Assembly: GCA_030651305.1 (NCBI GenBank)
Contig: JAUSCI010000051.1
Coordinates: forward strand, 1 to 64,000
Reading direction: 5' to 3'
Source: Sulfuritalea sp.
GTDB lineage: Bacteria > Pseudomonadota > Gammaproteobacteria > Burkholderiales > Rhodocyclaceae
Length of the DNA: 64,000 bases
Shown: one piece after another, positions 32,091 to 40,156 of the stretch
How positions within the stretch are numbered: position 1 is the stretch's first letter
How the letters are laid out: each line of letters opens with the position of its first letter
The notes under the pieces: model-generated
What the model saw: the letters and a program-made list of their open reading frames with translations, nothing else
Databases searched by the model: none
What the model was told of the DNA's origin: nothing
Position numbers and translations under genes: made by a program

Positions 32091-33127
32091 CGATGCCCCT
32101 GACTTTCGCGCCTACCCGACGCGCTATAGCCAACTTCGCTGGCACCGCGCCGGTTAGCCTCGCCGATGTGCAGCGCGCTTTCGACCCGTCCAGCCAGGGG
32201 GAAATCTTCTGGACCTCGACGGCGCGCAGTGCGCTGCGCGCCGTGCTGCTCCACCTTCGCCAAACGGGGACTCTGCGCGACAAGAATGCCGAAATGCTTG
32301 TGCCACGTTGGGCATGCACGAGTCTATACAACACGATGCATAAGGTTTGCTTTCCCACCATTCAGGACTCTCCTGCGCTACGCGGGGTACTTGCCTACCA
32401 TCAATACGGCTTTCCTCAACGCCTCGACGTCATCGCCCAACGCTGCCGAGACCGCGGACTGATTTTGATTGAGAATTGCGTCAACTGTGCCTTTGACGGG
32501 TCTTCGCCACACGGAATGGGCGAAACCGGCCTCGCAAGCATTTTCAGTCTGCCAAAAATGTTCCGCACAGTGCTGGGCGGTGTCTTGATTTCGCGCGATT
32601 CCGACCTATCGGCTTTCTGCGCCGAGTATTTCCTCGAAGACGAACCCTGGATCGGGAGGCTATCCCGTGCCGCCCGGCGGCTCTCGGAAATCTTTCCCGG
32701 CCGCGGTTCGCAATACCTGCAGGAGATGGTCTACGGCGTCACCGACTATGGCCGCAAGGCGGCGCCCGGGGACATCACACTTTTGCGCAATGACTTCACC
32801 GCAGGGGCTGCTGCTCGCCGTAAGGAGAACTACACGCGCTTACGCCAGGAATTTGTCGATACTCCGTTCTTCGTTGGCCTGGAGCCAGACGTCATTCCCT
32901 ACGTCGCACCCTTGTTCGGCCCGCCGGAGTTCCTCTCGCGCTTGTCTACCCGGCTTTCAGAGCTGGGCTGGGAATCGGGCATCTACCACTTCGATGCTGC
33001 GCGCAATGTCTTTGCGCCCGATTTTGTCGCCTGCGTTCCGCTGCCAGTGCACCAAGGTTTGTCCACCGCGGACGTGGATACCCTGATCGAGGCTATCCGC
33101 TTTGAATGGAGATCCCGCAATGGATAG
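32087..33127 (+). CDS. Divergent DegT/DnrJ/EryC1-like PLP protein
   Basis: A 346-aa protein with the DegT/StrS aminotransferase fold but weak similarity to pseC. TSTARSALRAVLLHL matches the PLP phosphate segment, and FSLPKMFRTVLGG aligns with the Schiff-base Lys loop. In the segment LIENCVNCAFDG the Asp that normally contacts the PLP ring nitrogen is Asn. The usual N-terminal pattern is also missing. It may be a non-transaminating PLP enzyme or a structural partner of pseC. It overlaps pseF by 4 nt; the function is unknown. Confidence 0.7.
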   Translation: MTMPLTFAPTRRAIANFAGTAPVSLADVQRAFDPSSQGEIFWTSTARSALRAVLLHLRQTGTLRDKNAEMLVPRWACTSLYNTMHKVCFPTIQDSPALRGVLAYHQYGFPQRLDVIAQRCRDRGLILIENCVNCAFDGSSPHGMGETGLASIFSLPKMFRTVLGGVLISRDSDLSAFCAEYFLEDEPWIGRLSRAARRLSEIFPGRGSQYLQEMVYGVTDYGRKAAPGDITLLRNDFTAGAAARRKENYTRLRQEFVDTPFFVGLEPDVIPYVAPLFGPPEFLSRLSTRLSELGWESGIYHFDAARNVFAPDFVACVPLPVHQGLSTADVDTLIEAIRFEWRSRNG

Positions 33128-33224
33128 CGACAAGACCCGGATCATCGCCGCTATCCTTGATGAGGGCGGCCGCATTACTGCTCCCGGCTTGCCATGCGAC
33201 AACGGCTACTGGCTGTACTTCTGA
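33120..33224 (+). CDS. Possible 34-aa coupled small ORF
   Basis: An ATG overlapping the end of the DegT-like gene opens a 34-codon frame ending 7 nt before the preferred start of the FemAB-like gene. The peptide has charged N-terminal and aromatic C-terminal halves (ends in GYWLYF). No family was recognised. An in-frame upstream extension of the FemAB-like gene from 33106 would compete with it. Evidence is positional only. Confidence 0.25.
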   Translation: MDSDKTRIIAAILDEGGRITAPGLPCDNGYWLYF

Positions 33225-33231
33225 CCTCTCC

Positions 33232-34623
33232 ATGGAAATAGTTCCTCTTACGCCTGAGTACCGCTCTGCATGGGACAACTTCTGTCTGACGAGTCCTGAC
33301 GCCTGGTTCTGGCATACGACAGCCTGGATCGATTTCAACCTTGCCTATCGGCCCGAGTTGCAACAAAAGTCACTGAGTTTTCTATACAAGGAGGGTGACC
33401 GGATACTGGCTGTCGTTCCGCTGCTGCTTGGATGCGACCAACGGGATGGAAAACCCTATCGATTTTTCTCGTTCTGCGGAATTCCGATTCCGGCGCCGGC
33501 GCTGGCAGAAGGATTGTCTGCGGCGAGGCGGATGAAGTTGATGGAGTCCATCTTCGAGCTAATCGAAGGCTTGGCGCAGGAGCTCGAAGTAGCCCATTCC
33601 CACTTCAGGATTGTGCCGCTGTCCCCCGCCTGCCTCAAGCCCAAATACGCGATTTACAACGATCTGCTTCGATATCGCTATCTCGATTGCTCATCTGCGA
33701 CACAGATGATAGATCTGCGATTGAATGAACAGGAGCTATGGGCAGGGGTTCGGCGTGATCACCAGCGGAATATTGTGAAGGCGCGGGAAGCCTTACGAAT
33801 CCAGATTCACTCCGGCGATCGACTGACGGAAGCAAAGTTTGATGAATACCGCTTGATGCACGCACGCGCCGCGGGAAGAGTCACGAGACCCGCGGAGACC
33901 TTTCGTATGATGAGGGATTGGATCAGATCAGGCGACGGCTTCATTGCAGAGGCCTGCCTAGCGGACGGAAAAAGCGTCGGTTTTGAGACTTTTCATGGCT
34001 ACAAGGGTAGCGGCTACAGCATGTCCGCGTGCAATGAACCTGGATATGGGCGCCTGCCGATACGGCACTTGGTGCAGTGGGAATCGATCCTGTGGATGAA
34101 GACGCAGGGTTTAGAGTTTTACGAAGTCGGCCCCCAGCATTTCGGGTTTTCTATTTGCGATTTTCCCGATCAGAAGAAGCGCGACATTAGTCTTTTCAAG
34201 AGTGGTTTCGGTGGCGTGACCGTCCCGGTTCTTCAGGCGGAGCGCTTCCACAGCAGATTGCACTGGGATCAAGAGCATCGTCGCCGCACGGATCTTTTCA
34301 CTTCCGGGTACTCATGGGAAATTTCCGCGAATGCGGAACAAGCACGTTCTCTGCTCCAACTTCTGGAGGAAACCGGGAAACCCCATGCTCCGAAACCTGA
34401 GGAGACCGAGCTAATTCCAGAGTCAGTGCGCACACTTGCGGCAGAAGCAGTGCACGCCAATCCCGACGCCGTTCAACGCTACAGGAATGGAAGCACCAAA
34501 GTCGTCGCGTTTCTTGTTGGTACCACTATGCAGCGGGTATCTAAAGATGTTGCTCCGCAGTTCGTGCGCCGCGCCATTGAGGAACTCCTCGCACAAAGTA
34601 TCGCGGCTGAGAAGCAAAGCTGA
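33232..34623 (+). CDS. FemAB/GNAT-fold transferase fused to a GatB/YqeY tRNA-binding tail
   Basis: A 463-aa two-part protein. Residues 1 to about 370 look like the FemAB/CelD acyltransferase fold (AWFWHTTAWIDFNL, then VRRDHQRNIVKARE and an FEVGPQ-like YEVGPQHFGFS segment). Residues about 385-460 match the C-terminal tail of GatB/YqeY: NPDAVQRYRNGSTK, AFLVGTTMQ and APQFVRRAIEELL align with NPxxVxxYRxGKxK, FxVGxxM and P..V...L..LL. That tail binds tRNA in amidotransferases, and FemX-type enzymes use aminoacyl-tRNA donors, so a tRNA-dependent aminoacylation of a sugar amine is a reasonable inference. The ATG at 33232 starts at the domain boundary; an in-frame ATG at 33106 is less likely. Confidence 0.8.
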   Translation: MEIVPLTPEYRSAWDNFCLTSPDAWFWHTTAWIDFNLAYRPELQQKSLSFLYKEGDRILAVVPLLLGCDQRDGKPYRFFSFCGIPIPAPALAEGLSAARRMKLMESIFELIEGLAQELEVAHSHFRIVPLSPACLKPKYAIYNDLLRYRYLDCSSATQMIDLRLNEQELWAGVRRDHQRNIVKAREALRIQIHSGDRLTEAKFDEYRLMHARAAGRVTRPAETFRMMRDWIRSGDGFIAEACLADGKSVGFETFHGYKGSGYSMSACNEPGYGRLPIRHLVQWESILWMKTQGLEFYEVGPQHFGFSICDFPDQKKRDISLFKSGFGGVTVPVLQAERFHSRLHWDQEHRRRTDLFTSGYSWEISANAEQARSLLQLLEETGKPHAPKPEETELIPESVRTLAAEAVHANPDAVQRYRNGSTKVVAFLVGTTMQRVSKDVAPQFVRRAIEELLAQSIAAEKQS

Positions 34624-34691
34624 TGCATGACGATTTTGCTCCGCACCATGCCGACGAAAGCCGAATGCTGACAAGAGGACAAGGAAAATAA
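34623..34691 (+). CDS. Possible 22-aa coupled small ORF
   Basis: The FemAB-like stop overlaps an ATG (TGATG) that opens a 22-codon His/Asp-rich frame. Its stop in turn overlaps the ATG of the next small frame (TAATG). No homology was recognised. Two consecutive stop-start overlaps in a 150-nt gap suggest translational coupling, but frames this short also occur by chance. Confidence 0.2.
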   Translation: MHDDFAPHHADESRMLTRGQGK

Positions 34692-34789
34692 TGGCAGCAG
34701 CATTGATGAATATCGAAAGCGCTTTAGTAGCTGAATCCCCAATTCTCTTCACAACTCCATTCGGAGGCGGCCTATGGCGGGACAAATAG
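34691..34789 (+). CDS. Possible 32-aa coupled small ORF overlapping the methyltransferase start
   Basis: An ATG at 34691, overlapping the previous small frame's stop, opens a 32-codon frame. It runs through the strong Shine-Dalgarno (GGAGG) and the ATG of the methyltransferase gene and stops 16 nt inside it. The peptide is hydrophobic and ends with a Gly-rich PFGGGLWRDK. It could be a coupling leader; there is no homology-based support. Confidence 0.2.
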   Translation: MAAALMNIESALVAESPILFTTPFGGGLWRDK

Positions 34790-35565
34790 TGGACAATTAT
34801 CAATCGAAAGCCCGTCAGGACTACGCCAGCAAATCTCGCGAAGCCAACAAAATGTTGAGAGTGGGTCGCTACCTTGAGGATGCCGACAAGGAGCCTCTAA
34901 TCTGGGAAAATATTTTCGACAATCTGGGTCTGGGGAGCGCACTTTCCGGGGCAAAGATTCTCGACGTAGGATGCGGATGCGGAAATTTTACTGACAATAT
35001 GATCCTGCTCGCACAAGAAAAGTCACTGGCACTGACCTTGGTGGACTTTCCCGAAGTCATGGATGCTCTCCGTAGCCAGTACTCACAAGCTGAACTTGGC
35101 AGCGATATCTCTTTAATTGCCGGGGCTTTCCCGGATGGGCTGGACGCGGACTTCTTGTCAGGGCAGCGTTTCGATTACATCCTGATGTACAACATGATTC
35201 AGTGCTCGGGGCAACCTGTCGAACTGATTCGGGCCGCCGCGCGCCTGCTTGCGCCATATGGGTGTCTATTTGTAGGAGACGTCCCCAATGTAAATAGGAA
35301 GGGGCGCTTTCTGGCTTCGGCGAAGGGGCGTGTATTTGATGCCGCCTACAAGAAACTAACGCTTGAGCAACTCCCCGTCTACACCAGTCACGAGGATTTC
35401 GTAACACAATGCCAAGTGGGTAACACAAGCGTAAATGATGGCCTGGTTGTCACCGTCTTCACCGAGTTTCGCAAGGCGGGGTATGACGTGTTTGTTTTGC
35501 CTCAGCCGATGGCATTCCCGTTTTCTTTCACACGAGAGGATATCCTCATCCGCAGGTATGACTGA
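34774..35565 (+). CDS. Class I SAM-dependent methyltransferase
   Basis: A 263-aa methyltransferase with motif I ILDVGCGCGNF, motif II-like TLVDFPEV and post-motif FDYILMYNMIQ. A strong GGAGG Shine-Dalgarno sits 7 nt before the ATG. It lies between the FemAB-GatB fusion and pseG and may methylate a nonulosonate or its acyl group. No closer family was recognised. Confidence 0.8.
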   Translation: MAGQIVDNYQSKARQDYASKSREANKMLRVGRYLEDADKEPLIWENIFDNLGLGSALSGAKILDVGCGCGNFTDNMILLAQEKSLALTLVDFPEVMDALRSQYSQAELGSDISLIAGAFPDGLDADFLSGQRFDYILMYNMIQCSGQPVELIRAAARLLAPYGCLFVGDVPNVNRKGRFLASAKGRVFDAAYKKLTLEQLPVYTSHEDFVTQCQVGNTSVNDGLVVTVFTEFRKAGYDVFVLPQPMAFPFSFTREDILIRRYD

Positions 35566-35616
35566 CTGCTATAAATGGTATTTTTGAGCGAGCGATTCAA
35601 AAATTCTTGTCCCCAA

Positions 35617-36645
35617 ATGAATGTAGCAATTCGAACGGACGCCACGCCGCAGATCGGCACGGGCCATGTCATGCGCTGCTTGACTTTGGCCGATGTGCTC
35701 TCGACCAAAGGCGTCGCAGTCTCCTTTCTTTGCTGCGAACTGCCGCTGCACCTGGAAGAACTCATCACCAGCAAGGGTCACAAGTTCATGCGCATGGATG
35801 CCGCGCGGGACGATGCTGAAGAAACACGCATGCTGCTCAAGAGCCTGCCCGTCGTCGATTGGCTTGTCGTCGACCACTACGGACTGGACGCGGGCTGGGA
35901 GACGGCTGTGCGCCCCGCGGTCAAGGGCATCGTGGTCATCGACGATTTGGCCAACCGGTCTCACGATTGCGACGTACTGCTCGACTCGACCTTCGGCGAA
36001 GATGGCTGCCGGTATCGGGGCCTCATCCCGGCGACGTGCCGTAAGCTTTTTGGTGCCACCTATGTGCTCCTGCGTCCCCAATTTGCAGAAGCCCGAAAGC
36101 GCCGATTGCTCAGCCCCAACGATGGCGAGCTTGTCGCCCATGTTTTTTTCGGCGGCTCTGACCTGCGTGGGTACACGTCACGCTTTGCGCAAGCGCTGGC
36201 GTCCCGGTTGCCTCACCTGCGGCAGGAGATTGCCGTCGGCGCGCTGTATCCGGACACAGATGGCCTCGGTCGGCTTCAACGTGAGTTTCCAGGGCGAATC
36301 GTCTGGCAGAGAGAAGTCGACGATATGGCCGCGCACATGAGTCGATGTTCGGTCGCTCTCGGCGCTCCGGGCATCGCGACCTGGGAGCGCGCCTGCCTCG
36401 GTCTTCCTTCAGCCTATCTTGCTACCCACCACAATCAGCGGCCTATACTTCAAGCGCTCGAAAAAAGAGGCTTGTGCCGCTTTCTCGGAGATGCCGACCT
36501 CATCACCGACGACGCATTCATCGATGGCGTTCGTGAATTTCTGGCCGACACCCGCGGTCTGGCTGGCATGCGCGAAATCGGTTTGTCGGCAATAGACGGA
36601 AACGGCGCCGAACGAGTCGCTCACAGCCTGTTGGGGACCGAATGA
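35617..36645 (+). CDS. pseG: UDP-2,4-diacylamino-trideoxyaltropyranose hydrolase (PseG)
   Basis: PseG removes UDP from the bis-acylamino sugar intermediate before condensation with PEP. The 342-aa protein starts at ATG 35617 with the PseG pattern AIRTDATPQIGTGHVMRCLTLA, whose His is the proposed catalytic residue. It also has VVDHYGLDAGWE, IDDLANRSHDCDVLLD and APGIATWERACLGLPS. An upstream in-frame start at 35575 adds 14 residues that do not fit the family. It is a core member of the pse set. Confidence 0.9.
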   Translation: MNVAIRTDATPQIGTGHVMRCLTLADVLSTKGVAVSFLCCELPLHLEELITSKGHKFMRMDAARDDAEETRMLLKSLPVVDWLVVDHYGLDAGWETAVRPAVKGIVVIDDLANRSHDCDVLLDSTFGEDGCRYRGLIPATCRKLFGATYVLLRPQFAEARKRRLLSPNDGELVAHVFFGGSDLRGYTSRFAQALASRLPHLRQEIAVGALYPDTDGLGRLQREFPGRIVWQREVDDMAAHMSRCSVALGAPGIATWERACLGLPSAYLATHHNQRPILQALEKRGLCRFLGDADLITDDAFIDGVREFLADTRGLAGMREIGLSAIDGNGAERVAHSLLGTE

Positions 36646-36676
36646 CGCGCCCCATATGGATAGAGGACAATTGAAC

Positions 36677-37498
36677 ATGGTAACAGTCGGCTATATCGGG
36701 AATCTCATGCAAGTGGCGGAATACTTGTTTCATGAGAAAGATCTCTCAGTCGCCGGCGTCATTTGCGAAGCAGGAAAGCTGAGCGACGATCTCCTGACGT
36801 TTTCGGCGGTGAGGAATATCCCGCTTTACGAAGTTGGTGGGCCGGAGGATTTGATCAACGCCGCTGGAAGGATTCAGGCCGACTTCTTCGTGATGTGCGC
36901 TTTCGGAATAAAGATACCGCAAGAAATGATCGAGAAAATGGATACATACAATATTCATCCAAGCAGTCTCCCCGACTACCGGGGGAGACATCCCACATTC
37001 TGGGCAACCGTTCGCGACGAAAAATCGATGGGAATAACGCTGCACAAGGTGGCCGCGAAGATCGATGCCGGAGAAATCATAACCCAGCGGTCATGCCCTT
37101 ATTATCTCTGGATGACCGAACAGGATATGTTCGATGAGTTGATCAAAAAGGTGCCGGAACTGCTCGGCGACCTTCAGGCTTATTTGAAAGGAATGCTGGA
37201 AAGCAGATCAAATTCTGGTGGCAGCTATTTTAAGCCGGTGCTGGAGAGCGACTTCACGATCAATATCGATAAAGATTCGCCCGCGGAAATGGTCAATAAG
37301 GTTCGGGCCCAGAAGCGCTTCAAAGGCGCCAAGTTGCAGCTCGACGGGAAAACCTTGTGGCTTAAGAAAGTCAGGCTCACGCGGCCCCAGCCCGTGCAGC
37401 TCACGCGAGGCAAATCTTACGAAAGCGGCGATGGCCTGCTTTGCGTTTCTTACAACGAGTATCTCTCTTTGAAGCTTATCGAATATGCAGAAGAATAA
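36677..37498 (+). CDS. Fmt-fold N-formyltransferase, likely sugar-amine formylation
   Basis: A 273-aa protein with the methionyl-tRNA formyltransferase catalytic pattern NIHPSSLPDYRG (Asn-x-His) and a later Asp in AKIDAGEI, plus a short C-terminal domain (SPAEMVNKVRAQ). Sugar N-formyltransferases using N10-formyl-THF share this layout. The ATG at 36677 is preceded by AGAGGA. No PseH acetyltransferase is seen, so this enzyme may formylate the C-4 amine of the PseC product, giving a 7-N-formyl pseudaminic acid. It overlaps pseI by 14 nt. Confidence 0.85.
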   Translation: MVTVGYIGNLMQVAEYLFHEKDLSVAGVICEAGKLSDDLLTFSAVRNIPLYEVGGPEDLINAAGRIQADFFVMCAFGIKIPQEMIEKMDTYNIHPSSLPDYRGRHPTFWATVRDEKSMGITLHKVAAKIDAGEIITQRSCPYYLWMTEQDMFDELIKKVPELLGDLQAYLKGMLESRSNSGGSYFKPVLESDFTINIDKDSPAEMVNKVRAQKRFKGAKLQLDGKTLWLKKVRLTRPQPVQLTRGKSYESGDGLLCVSYNEYLSLKLIEYAEE

Positions 37499-38522
37499 AA
37501 CCGCTACTCCTGTAAAACCTTCCGTCGAAATCATCGCCGAGATCGGCAGCAACCATAACCGTGATCTCGGTCTGATCAGCAAGATGGTGACAGCCGCGGC
37601 CAACGCCGGCGCACATGCCGCGAAATTTCAGACGTTTCGGGCGGAAACACTCTACTCGAAGAATACGCCCGTTGCCGCCTATCTCAAGGACACCGATTTC
37701 GTCCGGGGAAAATCGACGACTGAATTTATCCGGGAACTGGAGCTTCCCCGGGAATGGTATCCCGAGGTCAGGAAAATGGTTCTCGGCGCGGGTCTGGAGT
37801 TTTTGTCCACGCCCTTTGGGCTTGAAGAGCTCGAATTTCTGATTGCTCAAGGAATCCGCCGCATCAAGATCGGCAGCAGCGAACTCACGAATTATCCGCT
37901 TCTGGAGGCCGCCGGCGCCGCGAAGCTGCCCGTCATCCTTTCCACCGGGATGTCCAACCTGGGAGACATCGAAAAGGCACTTGCCGCCGTTCGCCGCGGG
38001 GGCTCTGCGGAAGTGATTCTGTTGCACTGCCTGGTTGCCTATCCGTCGCTACCTGAAGAATACAATCTCAAGGCAATCCTGACGCTCAAGCAGGCCTTCG
38101 GCCTCGCGGTGGGCATCTCCGATCACACTCTCGGCACGCTCATCCCCGTCTTGTCAGTCGCCTTGGGCGCCTCGATGATCGAGAAGCATGTGACGCTTGA
38201 TCGGGGGCTTCCCGGTCCCGACCATAAGCACGCCATGACGATGCCCGAATTCGCGGCGATGTGCGCGGAGGTCCGCCTCGCGGAGCAAGCCTTGGGGGAT
38301 GGAATAAAACGGGTGATGCCGTCGGAGGTGCCGCTGTACAACTATAGATCAGGTCTGATCGTGAAGCGCCTCGTCCGTGAGGGGCACGAGATCGCACGCG
38401 AAGATCTCGAGGTGAAGCGCCCCTGTTTTGGCATCCATCCCGAATTCATGGAGATCGTCGTCGGACGGAAAGCGCGCGCCACCCTCGAACCCGACGCCAT
38501 CCTCACCTGGGACATGGTCTGA
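37485..38522 (+). CDS. pseI: Pseudaminic acid synthase (NeuB family)
   Basis: PseI condenses the free bis-acylamino hexose with phosphoenolpyruvate to form the nonulosonic acid. The 345-aa protein has a NeuB barrel (IIAEIGSNHN, AAKFQTF, STPFGLEELEFL, STGMSNLGDIEKAL, GISDHTLG, IEKHVTLDR) followed by an antifreeze-like SAF domain (RLVREGHEIAREDLEVKRP). PseF and PseG neighbours favour the pseudaminic assignment over NeuB or LegI. Confidence 0.9.
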   Translation: MQKNKTATPVKPSVEIIAEIGSNHNRDLGLISKMVTAAANAGAHAAKFQTFRAETLYSKNTPVAAYLKDTDFVRGKSTTEFIRELELPREWYPEVRKMVLGAGLEFLSTPFGLEELEFLIAQGIRRIKIGSSELTNYPLLEAAGAAKLPVILSTGMSNLGDIEKALAAVRRGGSAEVILLHCLVAYPSLPEEYNLKAILTLKQAFGLAVGISDHTLGTLIPVLSVALGASMIEKHVTLDRGLPGPDHKHAMTMPEFAAMCAEVRLAEQALGDGIKRVMPSEVPLYNYRSGLIVKRLVREGHEIAREDLEVKRPCFGIHPEFMEIVVGRKARATLEPDAILTWDMV

Positions 38523-38531
38523 CAAGCGTCG

Positions 38532-39245
38532 ATGAAGTGCGTCATCATGCAGCCGACGTACCTTCCCTGGTCAGGATACTTCAACCTGATTTCGCAGGCC
38601 GATGTCTTCGTCTTTCTTGACGATGGCCAGTATGAGCGCTCCTCATGGCAGAATCGAAACCGTGTGCTTGTCGACGGCAAGGCGCAATGGCTTACCGTAC
38701 CGGCGCGCCGCCTGGAGCTTTCTCAGGCGTTCAACACGGTACAGGTTGACGACAAGCGCGGGTGGCGGCAGAAGCATTTCCGGCTCATCAAGCAGACCTA
38801 TGGCAAGCACCGGCATGGCAGCGAGATACTGGACGTTGTTAGTGGCATCACTGATCCTGCCGTCATCGGTCTGGTCGACTTGAACACGAAGCTTATCCTC
38901 GAATTTTCTCGGCGCCTTGATCTGACACCACGCTTCGTGCGCTCGAGCGAGATCGGCATCAGCGGCCAGCGCTCCGAGAGGCTATTGCGGATCTGCGAGC
39001 ATTTCGGCTGTGACGAGTATCTGAGCCCCAAGGGTGCGGCAGAGTACCTCGCCCGGGACAAAGTGTTCGACGATGCGCCCGTCAAATTATCGTTTCAGCA
39101 GTTTGCAGTTAATCCCTACCCCCAGAACAAAAACCCGGTCTTCGTCGAATCTCTGTCGATTGTCGATGTCGTTGCCAATCTCGGCTGGATCCGGGCCCGG
39201 GAATATATTCTGGGTCGATACTCGCCCACCCTCGAGGATATATGA
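38532..39245 (+). CDS. WbqC-family protein
   Basis: A 237-aa member of the WbqC family, common in O-antigen and nonulosonate loci, with the signature IMQPTYLPWSGYFNLI, DVFVFLDDGQYERSSWQNRN, WLTVPA and YLSPKGA. The biochemical role is not established; it is suspected to handle acylated sugar intermediates. It starts 9 nt after pseI and overlaps the next methyltransferase by 4 nt, so it belongs to the same translational unit. Confidence 0.9.
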   Translation: MKCVIMQPTYLPWSGYFNLISQADVFVFLDDGQYERSSWQNRNRVLVDGKAQWLTVPARRLELSQAFNTVQVDDKRGWRQKHFRLIKQTYGKHRHGSEILDVVSGITDPAVIGLVDLNTKLILEFSRRLDLTPRFVRSSEIGISGQRSERLLRICEHFGCDEYLSPKGAAEYLARDKVFDDAPVKLSFQQFAVNPYPQNKNPVFVESLSIVDVVANLGWIRAREYILGRYSPTLEDI

Positions 39246-40156
39246 CAGATACGACAATTCCCGGCAGCAAATATAGTCTTGTGGCTCATCCGCGTTTCGG
39301 TTTTCTCCAGATCAAGCCCACTCCGTCCGCTGAAGTGATAACCCAGTTCTATGAGAAAGAGTTCTATACCAGCAAGTACCCTCGATGCAACGCTTCGAGC
39401 CTGAAGATCCAGCTTCGCGACAAGGAATTCTATGACAACAGCCGCGAAGATATTTGCCGGAACATCGCCGAGCTCACCGGCAAACCACTGAAAGGAATGG
39501 AAGTACTTGATATTGGCTGTGGCTGGGGCCAGGCCTTGCTCGCCTTTCAAAAAAGAGGAATGATCTGTTACGGATTTGACCCGGCACCGGAGGGCGTCGA
39601 GTACGCCAGCAAGAAGGGCCTCAACGTCGTGCGCGCCGGCATGGAAACGATGGACGTTTTCGGCGGCAAGCGCTTCGACGTCGTGACACTGACCGACGTT
39701 CTGGAGCATCTTTCGGATCCGGTCAGCGTTCTCAAGGAGATTCGTACGCGCCTCCTGAAGCCGGGCGGTATTCTTTTCATTGACGTTCCCAATGAGTTTA
39801 ATCCATTCCAAGTCTGCGGCCAGAAAACACACGGGCTCGATCCATGGTGGGTTGCCCCTCCCGGGCATCTCAACTATTTCACGCCAAAGACGCTAAAGAA
39901 GCTTTTGCGCGGGACTGGTTTTAAGGTGCTCTGCGCGGAGGCATCGTTTCCACTTGAGATGTTTCTGCTTTTCGGCCGCCAATACATCGGAAACGCCAAG
40001 CTCGGCCGAGAATGCCACCAACAGCGTATGAACTTTGAGCATAACCTGCGTGAGCAAGGCTACGGAAAGCTCCTGCGCAAGCTCTATCGAAGCTTCGCCG
40101 AGCTCGGAATTGGACGCAAGATTGTCATGTATTCCCGATCGGCCAATAAGCGATGA
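39242..40156 (+). CDS. Class I SAM-dependent methyltransferase (methyltransf_13/23 type)
   Basis: A 304-aa protein with motif I VLDIGCGWGQALLAF and the acceptor-side TLTDVLEHLSDPVSVL typical of methyltransferases acting on sugars or polyprenyl-linked glycans. The C-terminal part (GHLNYFTPKTLKKLL) is family-standard. It overlaps both neighbours by 4 nt. It could O-methylate the nonulosonate or terminate a chain; the substrate is not inferable. Confidence 0.85.
   Translation: MTDTTIPGSKYSLVAHPRFGFLQIKPTPSAEVITQFYEKEFYTSKYPRCNASSLKIQLRDKEFYDNSREDICRNIAELTGKPLKGMEVLDIGCGWGQALLAFQKRGMICYGFDPAPEGVEYASKKGLNVVRAGMETMDVFGGKRFDVVTLTDVLEHLSDPVSVLKEIRTRLLKPGGILFIDVPNEFNPFQVCGQKTHGLDPWWVAPPGHLNYFTPKTLKKLLRGTGFKVLCAEASFPLEMFLLFGRQYIGNAKLGRECHQQRMNFEHNLREQGYGKLLRKLYRSFAELGIGRKIVMYSRSANKR

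Noticed and set aside
34623-34789. Interpretation of the small coupled frames as RiPP precursors
   Set aside because: No leader-core pattern, maturase-binding motif or homology is visible; kept only as low-confidence frames.
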